13,082 nucleotides of DNA from Acidimicrobiaceae bacterium (GTDB lineage Bacteria; Actinomycetota; Acidimicrobiia; Acidimicrobiales; Palsa-688), in contig JAUTXM010000213.1 in NCBI GenBank assembly GCA_030838025.1, positions 1-13,082 of the forward strand, in the 5' to 3' direction. The translations under genes were made by a program, and so were the position numbers. The notes beneath the pieces were generated by a model. The model was not told the DNA's origin, did not search any database, and saw only the letters and a program-made list of their open reading frames with translations. Every line of letters begins with the position of its first letter. The first letter of the stretch is position 1. Below are positions 1 through 6,293 of this stretch, one piece after another.

Positions 1-515
1 CGGAAGCGGTCGCCCTCGACCAGGCCGCCCAACCGCTTCCCCACCCATCCGTCAGGAAGCGTCACTTCGACGAAGTCGATCTCACCGGTGGCGTCGGTGT
101 ACTCGGTGATCGCCTTGTCCGGGAACAAGCGGCGCACCACCTGGTCCGTGGTCCACGTCACCGTGGCGACGGTCGGGATGCCCAGTCGCTGGTAGATCAA
201 GGCTCGGCGAGGGTCGTAGATCCGGGCTACCACGTTGGGGATCTGGAACGTTTCCCGGGCGATTCGAGCCGTGAGAATGTTGGAATTGTCGCCACTCGTC
301 ACCGCCGCCAGCGCCCCGGCCCGGTCCACGCCGGCCGACGCCAGATCGTCCCGGTCGAAACCGAACCCGACCACGGTCAGGCCTGGCCACTCCTCGGGCA
401 ACCGCCGGAACGCCCTGCCGTTCTTGTCGAGAACCGCAACGGAGTGGCCGTCGCGCTGAAGTCGCACCGCCAGCTCCGATCCGACTCTTCCGCATCCAAC
501 CACGATCACGTGCAT
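1..515 (-). CDS. TrkA-family K+ uptake regulator, NAD-binding (3' end outside window)
   Basis: This is the cytoplasmic NAD-binding subunit of a Trk/Ktr-type potassium transporter; it gates the membrane pore in response to NAD(H). The first 171 codons are present and the gene continues past the left edge. The start is ATG at 515-513, and the protein opens directly with a Rossmann strand and dinucleotide motif (VVGCGRVGSEL, residues about 5-15). An acidic residue follows at the end of beta-2 (VLDKN, about 28-32). The typical TrkA-N region DNSNIL and VVARIYDP follows (about 80-105). From about residue 143 (EIDFVEVTLPDGWVGK) a TrkA-C/RCK_C domain begins. Many actinobacteria carry two such proteins in tandem (CeoB/CeoC), so a partner may lie outside the window. 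No strong Shine-Dalgarno sequence is visible. The gene is divergent from the HAD gene across about 63 bases. The family is clear; the transporter partner is unknown. Confidence 0.9.
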   Translation of the reverse strand, partial: MHVIVVGCGRVGSELAVRLQRDGHSVAVLDKNGRAFRRLPEEWPGLTVVGFGFDRDDLASAGVDRAGALAAVTSGDNSNILTARIARETFQIPNVVARIYDPRRALIYQRLGIPTVATVTWTTDQVVRRLFPDKAITEYTDATGEIDFVEVTLPDGWVGKRLGGLVEGDRF

Positions 516-578
516 CGTGAGAAGCCTGGCACATCACCGGGGTACCCACGTTACGACCGCGTCAACGTCGCGACCAGA
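516..578. promoter_or_regulatory. Short divergent intergenic region between trkA-like and HAD genes
   Basis: These 63 bases separate two divergent genes, so at least one promoter for each direction is expected here or in the flanking codons. On the minus strand there are TTGACG (565-560), a TANNNT-type TAACGT (553-548) and TACCCC (544-539). None of these pairs forms a well-spaced -35/-10. I see no convincing element for the plus-strand gene. This is a location call, not a mapped promoter. Confidence 0.25.
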
Positions 579-1376
579 GTGTCGCAGCCGACGCCGTACA
601 CTCCGCCGGTGGCCGGTCCCGGGTCAGATGGTCGGCTGGTCATCGGCTTCGACCTCGACATGACCCTGATCGACTCACGACGCAGCATCGGCGCCGCCAT
701 GACGGCGCTGGCCGCCGAGACGGGTGTGCCGATCGATGTCGAGCACATCGTGTCCACCTTGGGGCCGCCGCTCGAGATTGCGCTGGCTCCTTGGTTTGCC
801 GGCCACGACCTGGATGCGGCGGTCGTGCGCTTCCGCGAGTTTCACGGCGAGCTCCTGCATCTCACGGGGGCGATGCCGGGCGCGGTCGCGGCCGTGGCCG
901 CGGTGCACGACCTCGGCGGGCGGGTGGTCGTGGTGACGGCCAAGTTCGAGCCCCATGCCTGGACGAGCCTTCAGACGGTGGGCATTTCCCCCGACGTCGT
1001 GGTCGGCTGGCTCTTCGGCGCCGCCAAGGCAGGGGCGTTGCTGGAGCACTACGCCCAGGCGTATGTCGGAGACCATGTGGCCGACGTCGCGGCCGCCAAG
1101 GGGGCGGGGATCGTTTCGGTGGGCGTCGCGACCGGCTCGACCTCGCCCGACTCGTTGGCGGAATCAGGTGCCGACGTGGTCCTGCCTGACCTCCTGGCGT
1201 TCCCCGAGTGGCTCCGCGGGTTCATCGAGATCAGCCGGATGCGCGAGGTGAGCGAGGGCGACCGGGTCACCGGGGGCGACCGGGGCCCCGGGGTCGCCCG
1301 CGCTGGCGTCGGCCGGGTCGCCCGCGCCGGGGTCGGGCCGGGCGCCGGAGTCGAGGAAGGGACTGGCAACCCATGA
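579..1376 (+). CDS. HAD-superfamily hydrolase, phosphoglycolate-phosphatase-like
   Basis: This is a cytosolic phosphatase of the haloacid dehalogenase superfamily. Numbering from the GTG at 579 (265 residues), motif I is FDLDMT with nucleophile D25 and acid D27. A helical cap follows (about 35-100). Motif II is the Thr of VVVVTAKFE (T120), motif III is K150 in GAAKAGALL, and motif IV is GDHVADV (D165, D169). All catalytic positions are present. The frame is open back to an ATG at 444, but that start would overlap the divergent trkA-like gene by 72 bases and add an unstructured leader. I therefore prefer GTG 579, although its Shine-Dalgarno sequence is weak. The last 40 residues are a Gly/Arg/Ala/Val-rich tail containing an eight-residue tandem repeat. 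The stop overlaps the next ATG (ATGA), so the two genes are probably translationally coupled. The substrate cannot be told from sequence. Confidence 0.85.
   Translation: MSQPTPYTPPVAGPGSDGRLVIGFDLDMTLIDSRRSIGAAMTALAAETGVPIDVEHIVSTLGPPLEIALAPWFAGHDLDAAVVRFREFHGELLHLTGAMPGAVAAVAAVHDLGGRVVVVTAKFEPHAWTSLQTVGISPDVVVGWLFGAAKAGALLEHYAQAYVGDHVADVAAAKGAGIVSVGVATGSTSPDSLAESGADVVLPDLLAFPEWLRGFIEISRMREVSEGDRVTGGDRGPGVARAGVGRVARAGVGPGAGVEEGTGNP
1293..1340 (+). repeat. Two tandem 24-base units in the HAD 3' end
   Basis: Units 1293-1316 and 1317-1340 are near-identical 24-mers encoding VARAGVGR and VARAGVGP. They lie in the low-complexity C-terminal tail of the HAD protein, after the conserved fold has ended. 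The repeat is in frame (24 = 8 codons), so copy-number change would lengthen the tail without disrupting the overlapped downstream gene. Confidence 0.75.
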
Positions 1377-2380
1377 ACGACCGCAACCGCAGGCTGGTTC
1401 TGGCGCAACGCCCGTCCGCCATGATCGACGGTTCGACGGTGCGCATGGAAGAGGTTCCGATACCGACGCCTGGGCACGGCCAAGCGCTGGTGCGGGTGCG
1501 CTACCTCTCCATCGACCCGACGATCCGGACGTGGATGAACGACGCCGCGGGGTACCTTCCGCCGATCGCCCTCGGCGAGGTGATTCGCAGCGTGGGGATC
1601 GGTGAGGTGATCGCCAGCAACACCGACACCTTTGCTGTCGGTGACTCGGTGTTCGGCCCAACGGGCTGGCAGGACTACACGCTGGCGGGCGAGGGCGCGT
1701 CCGGTCTCCAGATCCTGCCGCCTGGGATCGATCCGCCCACCGCGCTCAACATCTTCGGAATCACGGGTATGACCGCCTACTTCGGACTGATCGACGTGGG
1801 TCGTGTCCGAGACGGCGACACCGTCGTGGTGTCGGGCGCGGCGGGAGCCACGGGTTCGGTCGTCGGCCAGATCGCGGCCATCAAAGGCGCAGGCAAGGTC
1901 GTCGGAATCGCGGGCACGAACGAAAAGTGCGCCTGGCTGGTGGACGAACTGGGATTCGACGCCGCCATCAACTATGCATCCGACGACGTCAAAGGGCGGC
2001 TCCGGGAGGCGTGCCCGACAGGCATCGATCTCTACTTCGACAATGTCGGTGGGACACTCCTGGATGTGTGCCTCGGGCAGCTGGCGATGCGAGGCCGAGT
2101 TGTTCTGTGCGGCGCCATTTCCACCTACAACGACGCCCAACGTGCCGTCGGGCCGTCGAACTACCGCAACCTCATCACCAGGCGCGGGCGGATGGAGGGC
2201 TTCATCATCCTCGACTACGCCGATCGCTTCGCGGAGGCCCAGCTCGAGATGGCCACTTGGGTCGCCGACGGCAGAATCAAGCACCGCGAACACGTCGTCG
2301 AGGGGCTGGAACGAGCTCCCGAGGCGCTGAACCTGCTCTTCACGGGCGGCAACACCGGCAAGGTGCTAGTCCGCATCTGA
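1373..2380 (+). CDS. NADP-dependent zinc-free MDR oxidoreductase (curcumin/prostaglandin-reductase-like)
   Basis: This is a 335-residue medium-chain dehydrogenase/reductase of the zinc-independent leukotriene/prostaglandin reductase group, which reduces alpha,beta-unsaturated carbonyls with NADPH. The N-terminal catalytic domain carries the family segment YLSIDPTIRTWM (about 44-55) followed by GEVIRSVGIGEV (68-79). The nucleotide-binding motif is VVVSGAAGATGSVVGQ (151-166), and KVVGIAGTNEKC follows (175-186). DLYFDNVGG and a terminal GKVLVRI complete the fold. No structural or catalytic zinc cysteine cluster is seen. The ATG at 1373 is preceded by GAGGAAGG (1353-1360) at good spacing and overlaps the HAD stop. 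An open upstream extension to 1208 is only the HAD gene read in another frame. The pairing with a HAD phosphatase suggests co-expression but does not identify a pathway. The physiological substrate is unknown. Confidence 0.92.
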   Translation: MNDRNRRLVLAQRPSAMIDGSTVRMEEVPIPTPGHGQALVRVRYLSIDPTIRTWMNDAAGYLPPIALGEVIRSVGIGEVIASNTDTFAVGDSVFGPTGWQDYTLAGEGASGLQILPPGIDPPTALNIFGITGMTAYFGLIDVGRVRDGDTVVVSGAAGATGSVVGQIAAIKGAGKVVGIAGTNEKCAWLVDELGFDAAINYASDDVKGRLREACPTGIDLYFDNVGGTLLDVCLGQLAMRGRVVLCGAISTYNDAQRAVGPSNYRNLITRRGRMEGFIILDYADRFAEAQLEMATWVADGRIKHREHVVEGLERAPEALNLLFTGGNTGKVLVRI

Positions 2381-2399
2381 CCGCCGGCCTCCGGGGCGG
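2381..2399. terminator. Weak GC hairpin between convergent genes (possible terminator)
   Basis: The oxidoreductase (stop at 2380) and ispE (stop at 2423) converge over 42 bases. Directly after the oxidoreductase stop there is CCGCC (2381-2385) and GGCGG (2395-2399), a five-base-pair stem with a nine-base loop. No U-tract follows in either direction. It may be a weak bidirectional stop, or termination may be Rho-dependent. Confidence 0.2.
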
Positions 2400-2422
2400 G
2401 GCTCGATCCGCGCCGGGTTGGG

Positions 2423-3229
2423 TCAGGGCTGCTCGGTCCGGCATCGAACCAGGCCCGGCCCTTCGAACGATCCTCGGACATACCACGTCGATCCGCTGCC
2501 CGCGAGAATCGGCGTCTCGCCGGTCATCGCACCGAGGCGATCGCGCCACTCGGCGAGGCCCGGTTCGACGACCAGCGCCGCCGCCTCCAGGTCGTTGGGG
2601 CCATCCCCGACCGGGCCCCCCATCTCGTCCCATGCTCGGTACACCGCGGGCGTGGAGACGAACAGGGGCGGGGTCAGCAACGTGAACGAGCGCGATTCGA
2701 AGGACAAGGGTTCCACGACTTCGCCGATTCCCCGCACGCGAGCCCGTCCGCCAACCAGGCAGAAGGGAACGTCCGCTCCGAGGGACGCGGCCACCGACAG
2801 GTCGTCCACGCCGGCCCACCGCAACACGGCGGCGGCGTCCGCCGAGCCGCCGCCCAGCCCCCCTCCCACCGGGATGCGTTTGCGCAGCCGCACCGACGCC
2901 GAGCGCCCGACCAACTTGAGCGCCCGCCGGATCAGATTCGAATCGTCTTCCGGCATTCCCCAGGGTTCGTCGCCATCGCTTCGTCGGCCGGCTTGGGCCC
3001 AGTCCGGAACCACCTCGAGGTTGTCGCCCGGGGCGAACTCGAGCTCGTCGGCCAGATCGATCGTGACCATCTCCGAGTCCAGCAGGTGGAAGCCGTCAGA
3101 ACGGACGCCCGTGATGCGCAACGTCAGGGTGAGCTTGGCCAATGCGCGCCTGCGATCGTCGACGCCGCCCGCACCATCGCCCTCACCGACCCCGTCACCA
3201 CTTGCGCCCACGACGCCGAACGAGCCCAC
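2423..3229 (-). CDS. ispE: 4-diphosphocytidyl-2-C-methyl-D-erythritol kinase
   Basis: This enzyme phosphorylates the 2-hydroxyl of CDP-ME with ATP in the non-mevalonate isoprenoid pathway, supplying IPP/DMAPP and so polyprenyl phosphate. It is a GHMP-fold kinase. Numbering from GTG 3229 (268 residues), AKLTLTLRITG (31-41) holds the conserved Lys (K32) and DGFH gives H48. The ATP loop is PVGGGLGGGSADAAA (120-134), and SLGADVPF supplies the catalytic Asp (D153). LAGSGSTW (242-249) is the third GHMP motif. The usual Asn of AKLN/AKIN is Thr here. The start is uncertain. GTG 3229 forms TAGTG with the upstream stop and has a G-rich stretch upstream. GTG 3211 lies one repeat unit further in, and TTG 3142 begins right at the fold. 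The frame is open further upstream but there overlaps the VWA gene. It is the last gene of the methyltransferase-VWA-ispE group. Confidence 0.88.
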   Translation of the reverse strand: MGSFGVVGASGDGVGEGDGAGGVDDRRRALAKLTLTLRITGVRSDGFHLLDSEMVTIDLADELEFAPGDNLEVVPDWAQAGRRSDGDEPWGMPEDDSNLIRRALKLVGRSASVRLRKRIPVGGGLGGGSADAAAVLRWAGVDDLSVAASLGADVPFCLVGGRARVRGIGEVVEPLSFESRSFTLLTPPLFVSTPAVYRAWDEMGGPVGDGPNDLEAAALVVEPGLAEWRDRLGAMTGETPILAGSGSTWYVRGSFEGPGLVRCRTEQP

Positions 3230-3241
3230 TACGCCGAGCGA
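3206..3241 (-). repeat. 18-base tandem duplication at the VWA stop / ispE start
   Basis: Units 3206-3223 and 3224-3241 match at 16 of 18 positions. On the coding (minus) strand each unit contains GTGGGC, so both GTG start candidates of ispE (3229 and 3211) sit at the same place in successive units. The VWA stop codon (3231-3229) lies in the upstream unit. The duplication is in frame for ispE, giving a GSLGVV/GSFGVV repeat. Confidence 0.75.
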
Positions 3242-5271
3242 GCCCCCCGCGCCCCGCGCCCGCCGCGGGCCGCGCCCCGCTGGGCCCGCTTCTGCTCGAT
3301 GAAGTCGATCAGCACGTAATCCCCGAGCGTCTCGGGGGTGGTGAACAATGCCCGGCCCCGGTTGAGTCGCGTCAGCCGCTCGACGAACTCCTTCAAATAC
3401 CCGGTCGCATCCAGCATGAACGTGTTGATCTTGATGCCTTCCCGGGTGCAACGGGCCACCTCGGTGAGCGTCGCCTCCACCGTCTCGCGTACCGGCGGAT
3501 AGTGGAAGAACACCTCACCGCCCGCCACCAGGTGCGCCGTCGGCTCCCCGTCGGTGATCATGATGATTTGTTTGGTCCCGGTCTGCTTGGCCAGCATCCG
3601 GCGGCTCAACAGGAAACCATGCTGCATGTTGGTCCCGTACACGAAGTCCCAGGACACCTCCGGCAGCTGCGACGCCTTCAACTCCCGCGCCACCTCACTG
3701 AACCCGACGATCCCCAAGTAGTCCCGCGGGTATTGCATCGAAATGAGGGTGTGCAGGGCCATGGCCACCTTCTTGGCAGCCAGGAAGTTGTCGCGCATCG
3801 GCATCGACAGTGACAAGTCCAGCATCAGCACCGTCGAGGTGCGAGTAAGCGTCTCGGTCCGTTCGACCTCGAAGTCTTCCGGGGCCAGACGCACGGGCGT
3901 GCCCCCACCGCCACGGCCAATGGCATTGCGTACGGTGCGCTCGATGTGGAGGTTGAACGGGTCCCCGAACTCGTACGGCTTCGTTTCGTACGCCCGCTCG
4001 TGGCCGATGCCGGCACGATCCACCTGATGGCGACCGGTGCGGTCCTTGGCCAGCCGGGAGAACAAATCCCGCAGGGCGTTCTGACCGATTCGCCGCATTC
4101 CTGCGGCGGTCAGCTCGAGGCGACCCTCGCGCTGCTCGATCAAACCCGCCTCTTCCAGCATGCGAGCCAGCTCCGCCAGACGCTCCAAGGACCGGGCCCC
4201 GTCGTCGCCCAGGATCTCGCGAGCTGGTTCGATGTCGGCGTCGGCCAGCGCCCCGGGGCTGGTGGCGGTGGTCAGCAACTGCTCCAGCTGATCCATGTCG
4301 CCCAGCCGGTTCATGACCGATGCCGCCTCCGCCATCCCGAGCGGGTCCTGGCCGCTGAAGCCGTAGCCGTCCCGGTCCCAACCGGCACCCGGGAACGCCT
4401 GGCGCAGGTTGGCCCCGAGCCGGTTGACCTGCCATTGCAGATCCATGTCGGACAGCAGCGCGTCGGCCAGGCCCTGCAGCTGGGCTCGCTGCTCAGGCGT
4501 CATGGAGTTGAGCAGGTTCTGCATGGCCGCCATCTGGCGGGCCAACTGCTCGAGCAACTCGTCCAACGTCGAAGGCGATTCGGGAAAAAAGTCGCCGAAC
4601 TGCTCCATGAACTGTGCAAACGCCTCGGTCGTGTCCTGGTCACGCTGGCGCATCTCGAGTAGCTCGTTAAGCGCTGAGAACATGTCCTTCATTCGCTGCA
4701 ACTGCTCGGGCGAGGTATCGGACATCGCACCGGCCATCTGGTTGAAGTAGCTCTGCATCAGCTGCTGGCGAAGCTGATCGAGCAATTCGTCGAAGCGCTC
4801 CCGGGCCTCCGACGACGTCCACTCGTACTCCTGCAACGTCTGGACCTGGGCTGCCAGGTCGGGGGGAAGCAGGTCGAGTTGCATGCGTCGCTCCGCCGCC
4901 ACCTCGTCGGTGATCTCCTGACGGCGCTGGTCGCCGGACTGGCGCGCCTCCTCCTGGAGCTGATCGATCCCGTCGCGCTCCATGCCGACGACCTCGCGCA
5001 GCCGTTCGGCGATGTCGTCGTAGACCCCTCCCAGGTCATAGCGCTCGAGTTCGTCGCGGCGGCGGCGGCGTAGCCGCTCGAGCAACTCGCGGACCCCGGC
5101 CACCTGCTCGCCGTTGCGATCGCGGAACCCTTGCTGCAGCATCCGCCGCAGCGCCTGGTTGAGGTCACCGTGGTACAGCAGGTCGTCGGTGATCTCCGAA
5201 AGCACATCGTCGGCGTCGAACTCGAAGCCGACCTGGAGACCGTCCCATCGGGAGTATTCGAAGCGCGCCAT
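3229..5271 (-). CDS. VWA-domain (CoxE-like) protein, Rv0959-type
   Basis: This is a 680-residue soluble protein with a C-terminal von Willebrand A domain. The metal site is complete: DLSLS (485-489), Thr of YGTNM (T547) and Asp of ITDGEP (D574). The first 280 residues are highly charged and helical (Leu/Glu/Gln/Arg-rich), with several probable coiled coils around 60-115, 155-215 and 235-270. The tail (661-680) is Arg/Gly/Ala-rich and unstructured. Such proteins usually act with a MoxR/Mg-chelatase-like AAA+ ATPase as a metal-insertion or remodelling pair. M. tuberculosis Rv0959 (beside the ATPase Rv0958) has similar length and layout, from memory. No ATPase is encoded in this window. The ATG at 5271 lies 10 bases after the methyltransferase stop without a clear Shine-Dalgarno sequence, so it may depend on coupling. 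The stop overlaps the likely ispE GTG. The client is unknown. Confidence 0.88.
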   Translation of the reverse strand: MARFEYSRWDGLQVGFEFDADDVLSEITDDLLYHGDLNQALRRMLQQGFRDRNGEQVAGVRELLERLRRRRRDELERYDLGGVYDDIAERLREVVGMERDGIDQLQEEARQSGDQRRQEITDEVAAERRMQLDLLPPDLAAQVQTLQEYEWTSSEARERFDELLDQLRQQLMQSYFNQMAGAMSDTSPEQLQRMKDMFSALNELLEMRQRDQDTTEAFAQFMEQFGDFFPESPSTLDELLEQLARQMAAMQNLLNSMTPEQRAQLQGLADALLSDMDLQWQVNRLGANLRQAFPGAGWDRDGYGFSGQDPLGMAEAASVMNRLGDMDQLEQLLTTATSPGALADADIEPAREILGDDGARSLERLAELARMLEEAGLIEQREGRLELTAAGMRRIGQNALRDLFSRLAKDRTGRHQVDRAGIGHERAYETKPYEFGDPFNLHIERTVRNAIGRGGGGTPVRLAPEDFEVERTETLTRTSTVLMLDLSLSMPMRDNFLAAKKVAMALHTLISMQYPRDYLGIVGFSEVARELKASQLPEVSWDFVYGTNMQHGFLLSRRMLAKQTGTKQIIMITDGEPTAHLVAGGEVFFHYPPVRETVEATLTEVARCTREGIKINTFMLDATGYLKEFVERLTRLNRGRALFTTPETLGDYVLIDFIEQKRAQRGAARGGRGARGARSA

Positions 5272-5281
5272 CAGGGCGAGA

Positions 5282-6097
5282 TTACGTCGGCTGGGTCGCC
5301 CGGGGCCCCCGCAGGAAGCCGCGCATCCCCCCGGCGCCGGAAGACCCGAAGGCAGAGCCACCGCCTGGCCCACCGCCGGCCCGGACGGCGGCGAACACGT
5401 AGACGGCGCAGCCGACGGCTCGCAACACGGGGACCCGCTCGAACCCCGGCTCGATCTTCTTCAACGCCACCGCCGCCCGATCGGGGCAGAACATCGGAAC
5501 GAGGCCGGCCCAAGTGCGACGTTGCACCGTGCCGCCGCCTTGTCTGATCCACCGGTCCAGCGTTCGCGGCGGGTACGACATCTCCCCGTGGGCCCGGTGA
5601 TAGGGGTGGAAGCGCTCGAAGAGCTTGAGCCCAGGGTTGTAGCCATTGGGCTCGAGCACGACGACCGTGGGTGCGACCCGCAGCGCCTCCCGCAGCGCCT
5701 CGGACGCCTTGGGCATGTGGTGCAGCACGCCCCGAACCAGGGCGATGTCAAAACTGTCGTCGGGATAGGGCAGGTCCGAGGCACTTCCGACCGCGAAGGT
5801 CACCCGGCGATCGGACAGCTTTCCCCGGGCCGTCACGATCGCCTGGGCGAAGACGTCGACCCCGTGCACGCTGGCCGGCTCCGCCAGCGTCAGCAGCTCG
5901 GCGGTGTAAGTCCCGTCGCCGCAGCCGATGTCGATGACGCGCTGGCCCCCGAAGTCGGCCATGGCCAACAGGGCCTCGGTACAACGCTGGTTCGCCAGCT
6001 GGCTGCTCAGGGGAGCGTTGGTCGTGTATCGGTACCCTTCGTTGTCCGCCAGGTCTGCCTTGAACCCGTCGAGTTCGGGATGCTGCCAGATCGACAT
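5282..6097 (-). CDS. Class I SAM-dependent methyltransferase (Methyltransf_11 type)
   Basis: This is a 271-residue cytosolic methyltransferase. SAM-binding motif I is VIDIGCGDG (54-62) and the acidic end of beta-2 is D81 (VHGVDVF). SASDLPYPDDSFDIALVRG (105-123) forms motifs II and III, with LHHMP (125-129) and VVVLEPNGYNP (145-155) following. The part after about 155 (ERFHPYHRAHGEMSYPPRTL) is a substrate-side segment I cannot match to a specific methyltransferase. The last 35 residues are Gly/Ala/Arg-rich. The ATG at 6097 is preceded by GAAAGG at good spacing; an upstream ATG at 6163 lacks support. It is the first gene of the minus-strand group with the VWA protein and ispE, and is divergent from the epimerase. 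It could act on a lipid, a small molecule or a sugar. Confidence 0.85.
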   Translation of the reverse strand: MSIWQHPELDGFKADLADNEGYRYTTNAPLSSQLANQRCTEALLAMADFGGQRVIDIGCGDGTYTAELLTLAEPASVHGVDVFAQAIVTARGKLSDRRVTFAVGSASDLPYPDDSFDIALVRGVLHHMPKASEALREALRVAPTVVVLEPNGYNPGLKLFERFHPYHRAHGEMSYPPRTLDRWIRQGGGTVQRRTWAGLVPMFCPDRAAVALKKIEPGFERVPVLRAVGCAVYVFAAVRAGGGPGGGSAFGSSGAGGMRGFLRGPRATQPT

Positions 6098-6227
6098 TCG
6101 AGTACCTTTCGCTCCCGCGCCGTCATACAACCGAGTCCGTGGCGCAGGGTGGCCCGACGACACGGCCTCGGCCCCCTCGAGGTCTACGCTACCGCGGGTC
6201 CATCAGCGCCAACGAGGAGGAGGTCCC
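6098..6227. promoter_or_regulatory. Divergent intergenic region, methyltransferase / epimerase leader
   Basis: These 130 bases between divergent transcripts should hold promoters for both. On the plus strand TACGCT (6185-6190) fits the actinobacterial TANNNT -10 and would start a transcript near 6197, about 30 bases before the mini-ORF ATG. No good -35 precedes it. On the minus strand the same site reads TAGCGT, also TANNNT-like, so the two promoters could overlap. I see no clear operator palindrome. This is sequence pattern only. Confidence 0.25.
6214..6224 (+). promoter_or_regulatory. Strong Shine-Dalgarno (GAGGAGGAGGT)
   Basis: A GAGGAGGAGGT run ends four bases before the ATG at 6228. It is the most consensus-like ribosome binding site in the window. 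It precedes a 21-codon mini-ORF, not the epimerase start 66 bases downstream. That is the main argument that the mini-ORF is translated. Confidence 0.6.
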
Positions 6228-6293
6228 ATGCTCGAGGCCGCCGGCGTGCGCCTCCGGGACGACTCGACCGCCGATCTCCACCCAGCGGTGTGA
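6228..6293 (+). CDS. 21-codon leader ORF coupled to epimerase
   Basis: The ATG at 6228 follows a strong ribosome binding site. The frame runs 21 codons (begins MLEAAGVRLR, ends TADLHPAV) to a TGA at 6291. Its last codon GTG (6288-6290) and stop abut the epimerase start GTG (6290-6292), giving a four-base GTGA overlap. The epimerase start has no ribosome binding site of its own, so terminating ribosomes probably re-initiate there. The peptide has no run of identical amino acids, no signal sequence and no family I recognise. It could be a translational-coupling leader, or the remnant 5' end of a longer gene. Confidence 0.4.
   Translation: MLEAAGVRLRDDSTADLHPAV

Noticed and set aside
1049..2293. 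414-codon minus-strand open frame
   Set aside because: It lies antisense to the HAD and oxidoreductase genes, which carry clear family motifs. Its translation is Arg/Pro/His-rich without a recognisable domain, as expected for antisense frames in GC-rich DNA.
3230..3451. 5' extension of the ispE frame to an ATG at 3451
   Set aside because: It would overlap the VWA domain end by over 200 bases and adds no conserved sequence.
5114..6289. Long 5' extension of the epimerase frame (711 codons in total)
   Set aside because: The extension is antisense to the methyltransferase and VWA genes and has no domain; the SDR fold begins right at GTG 6290.
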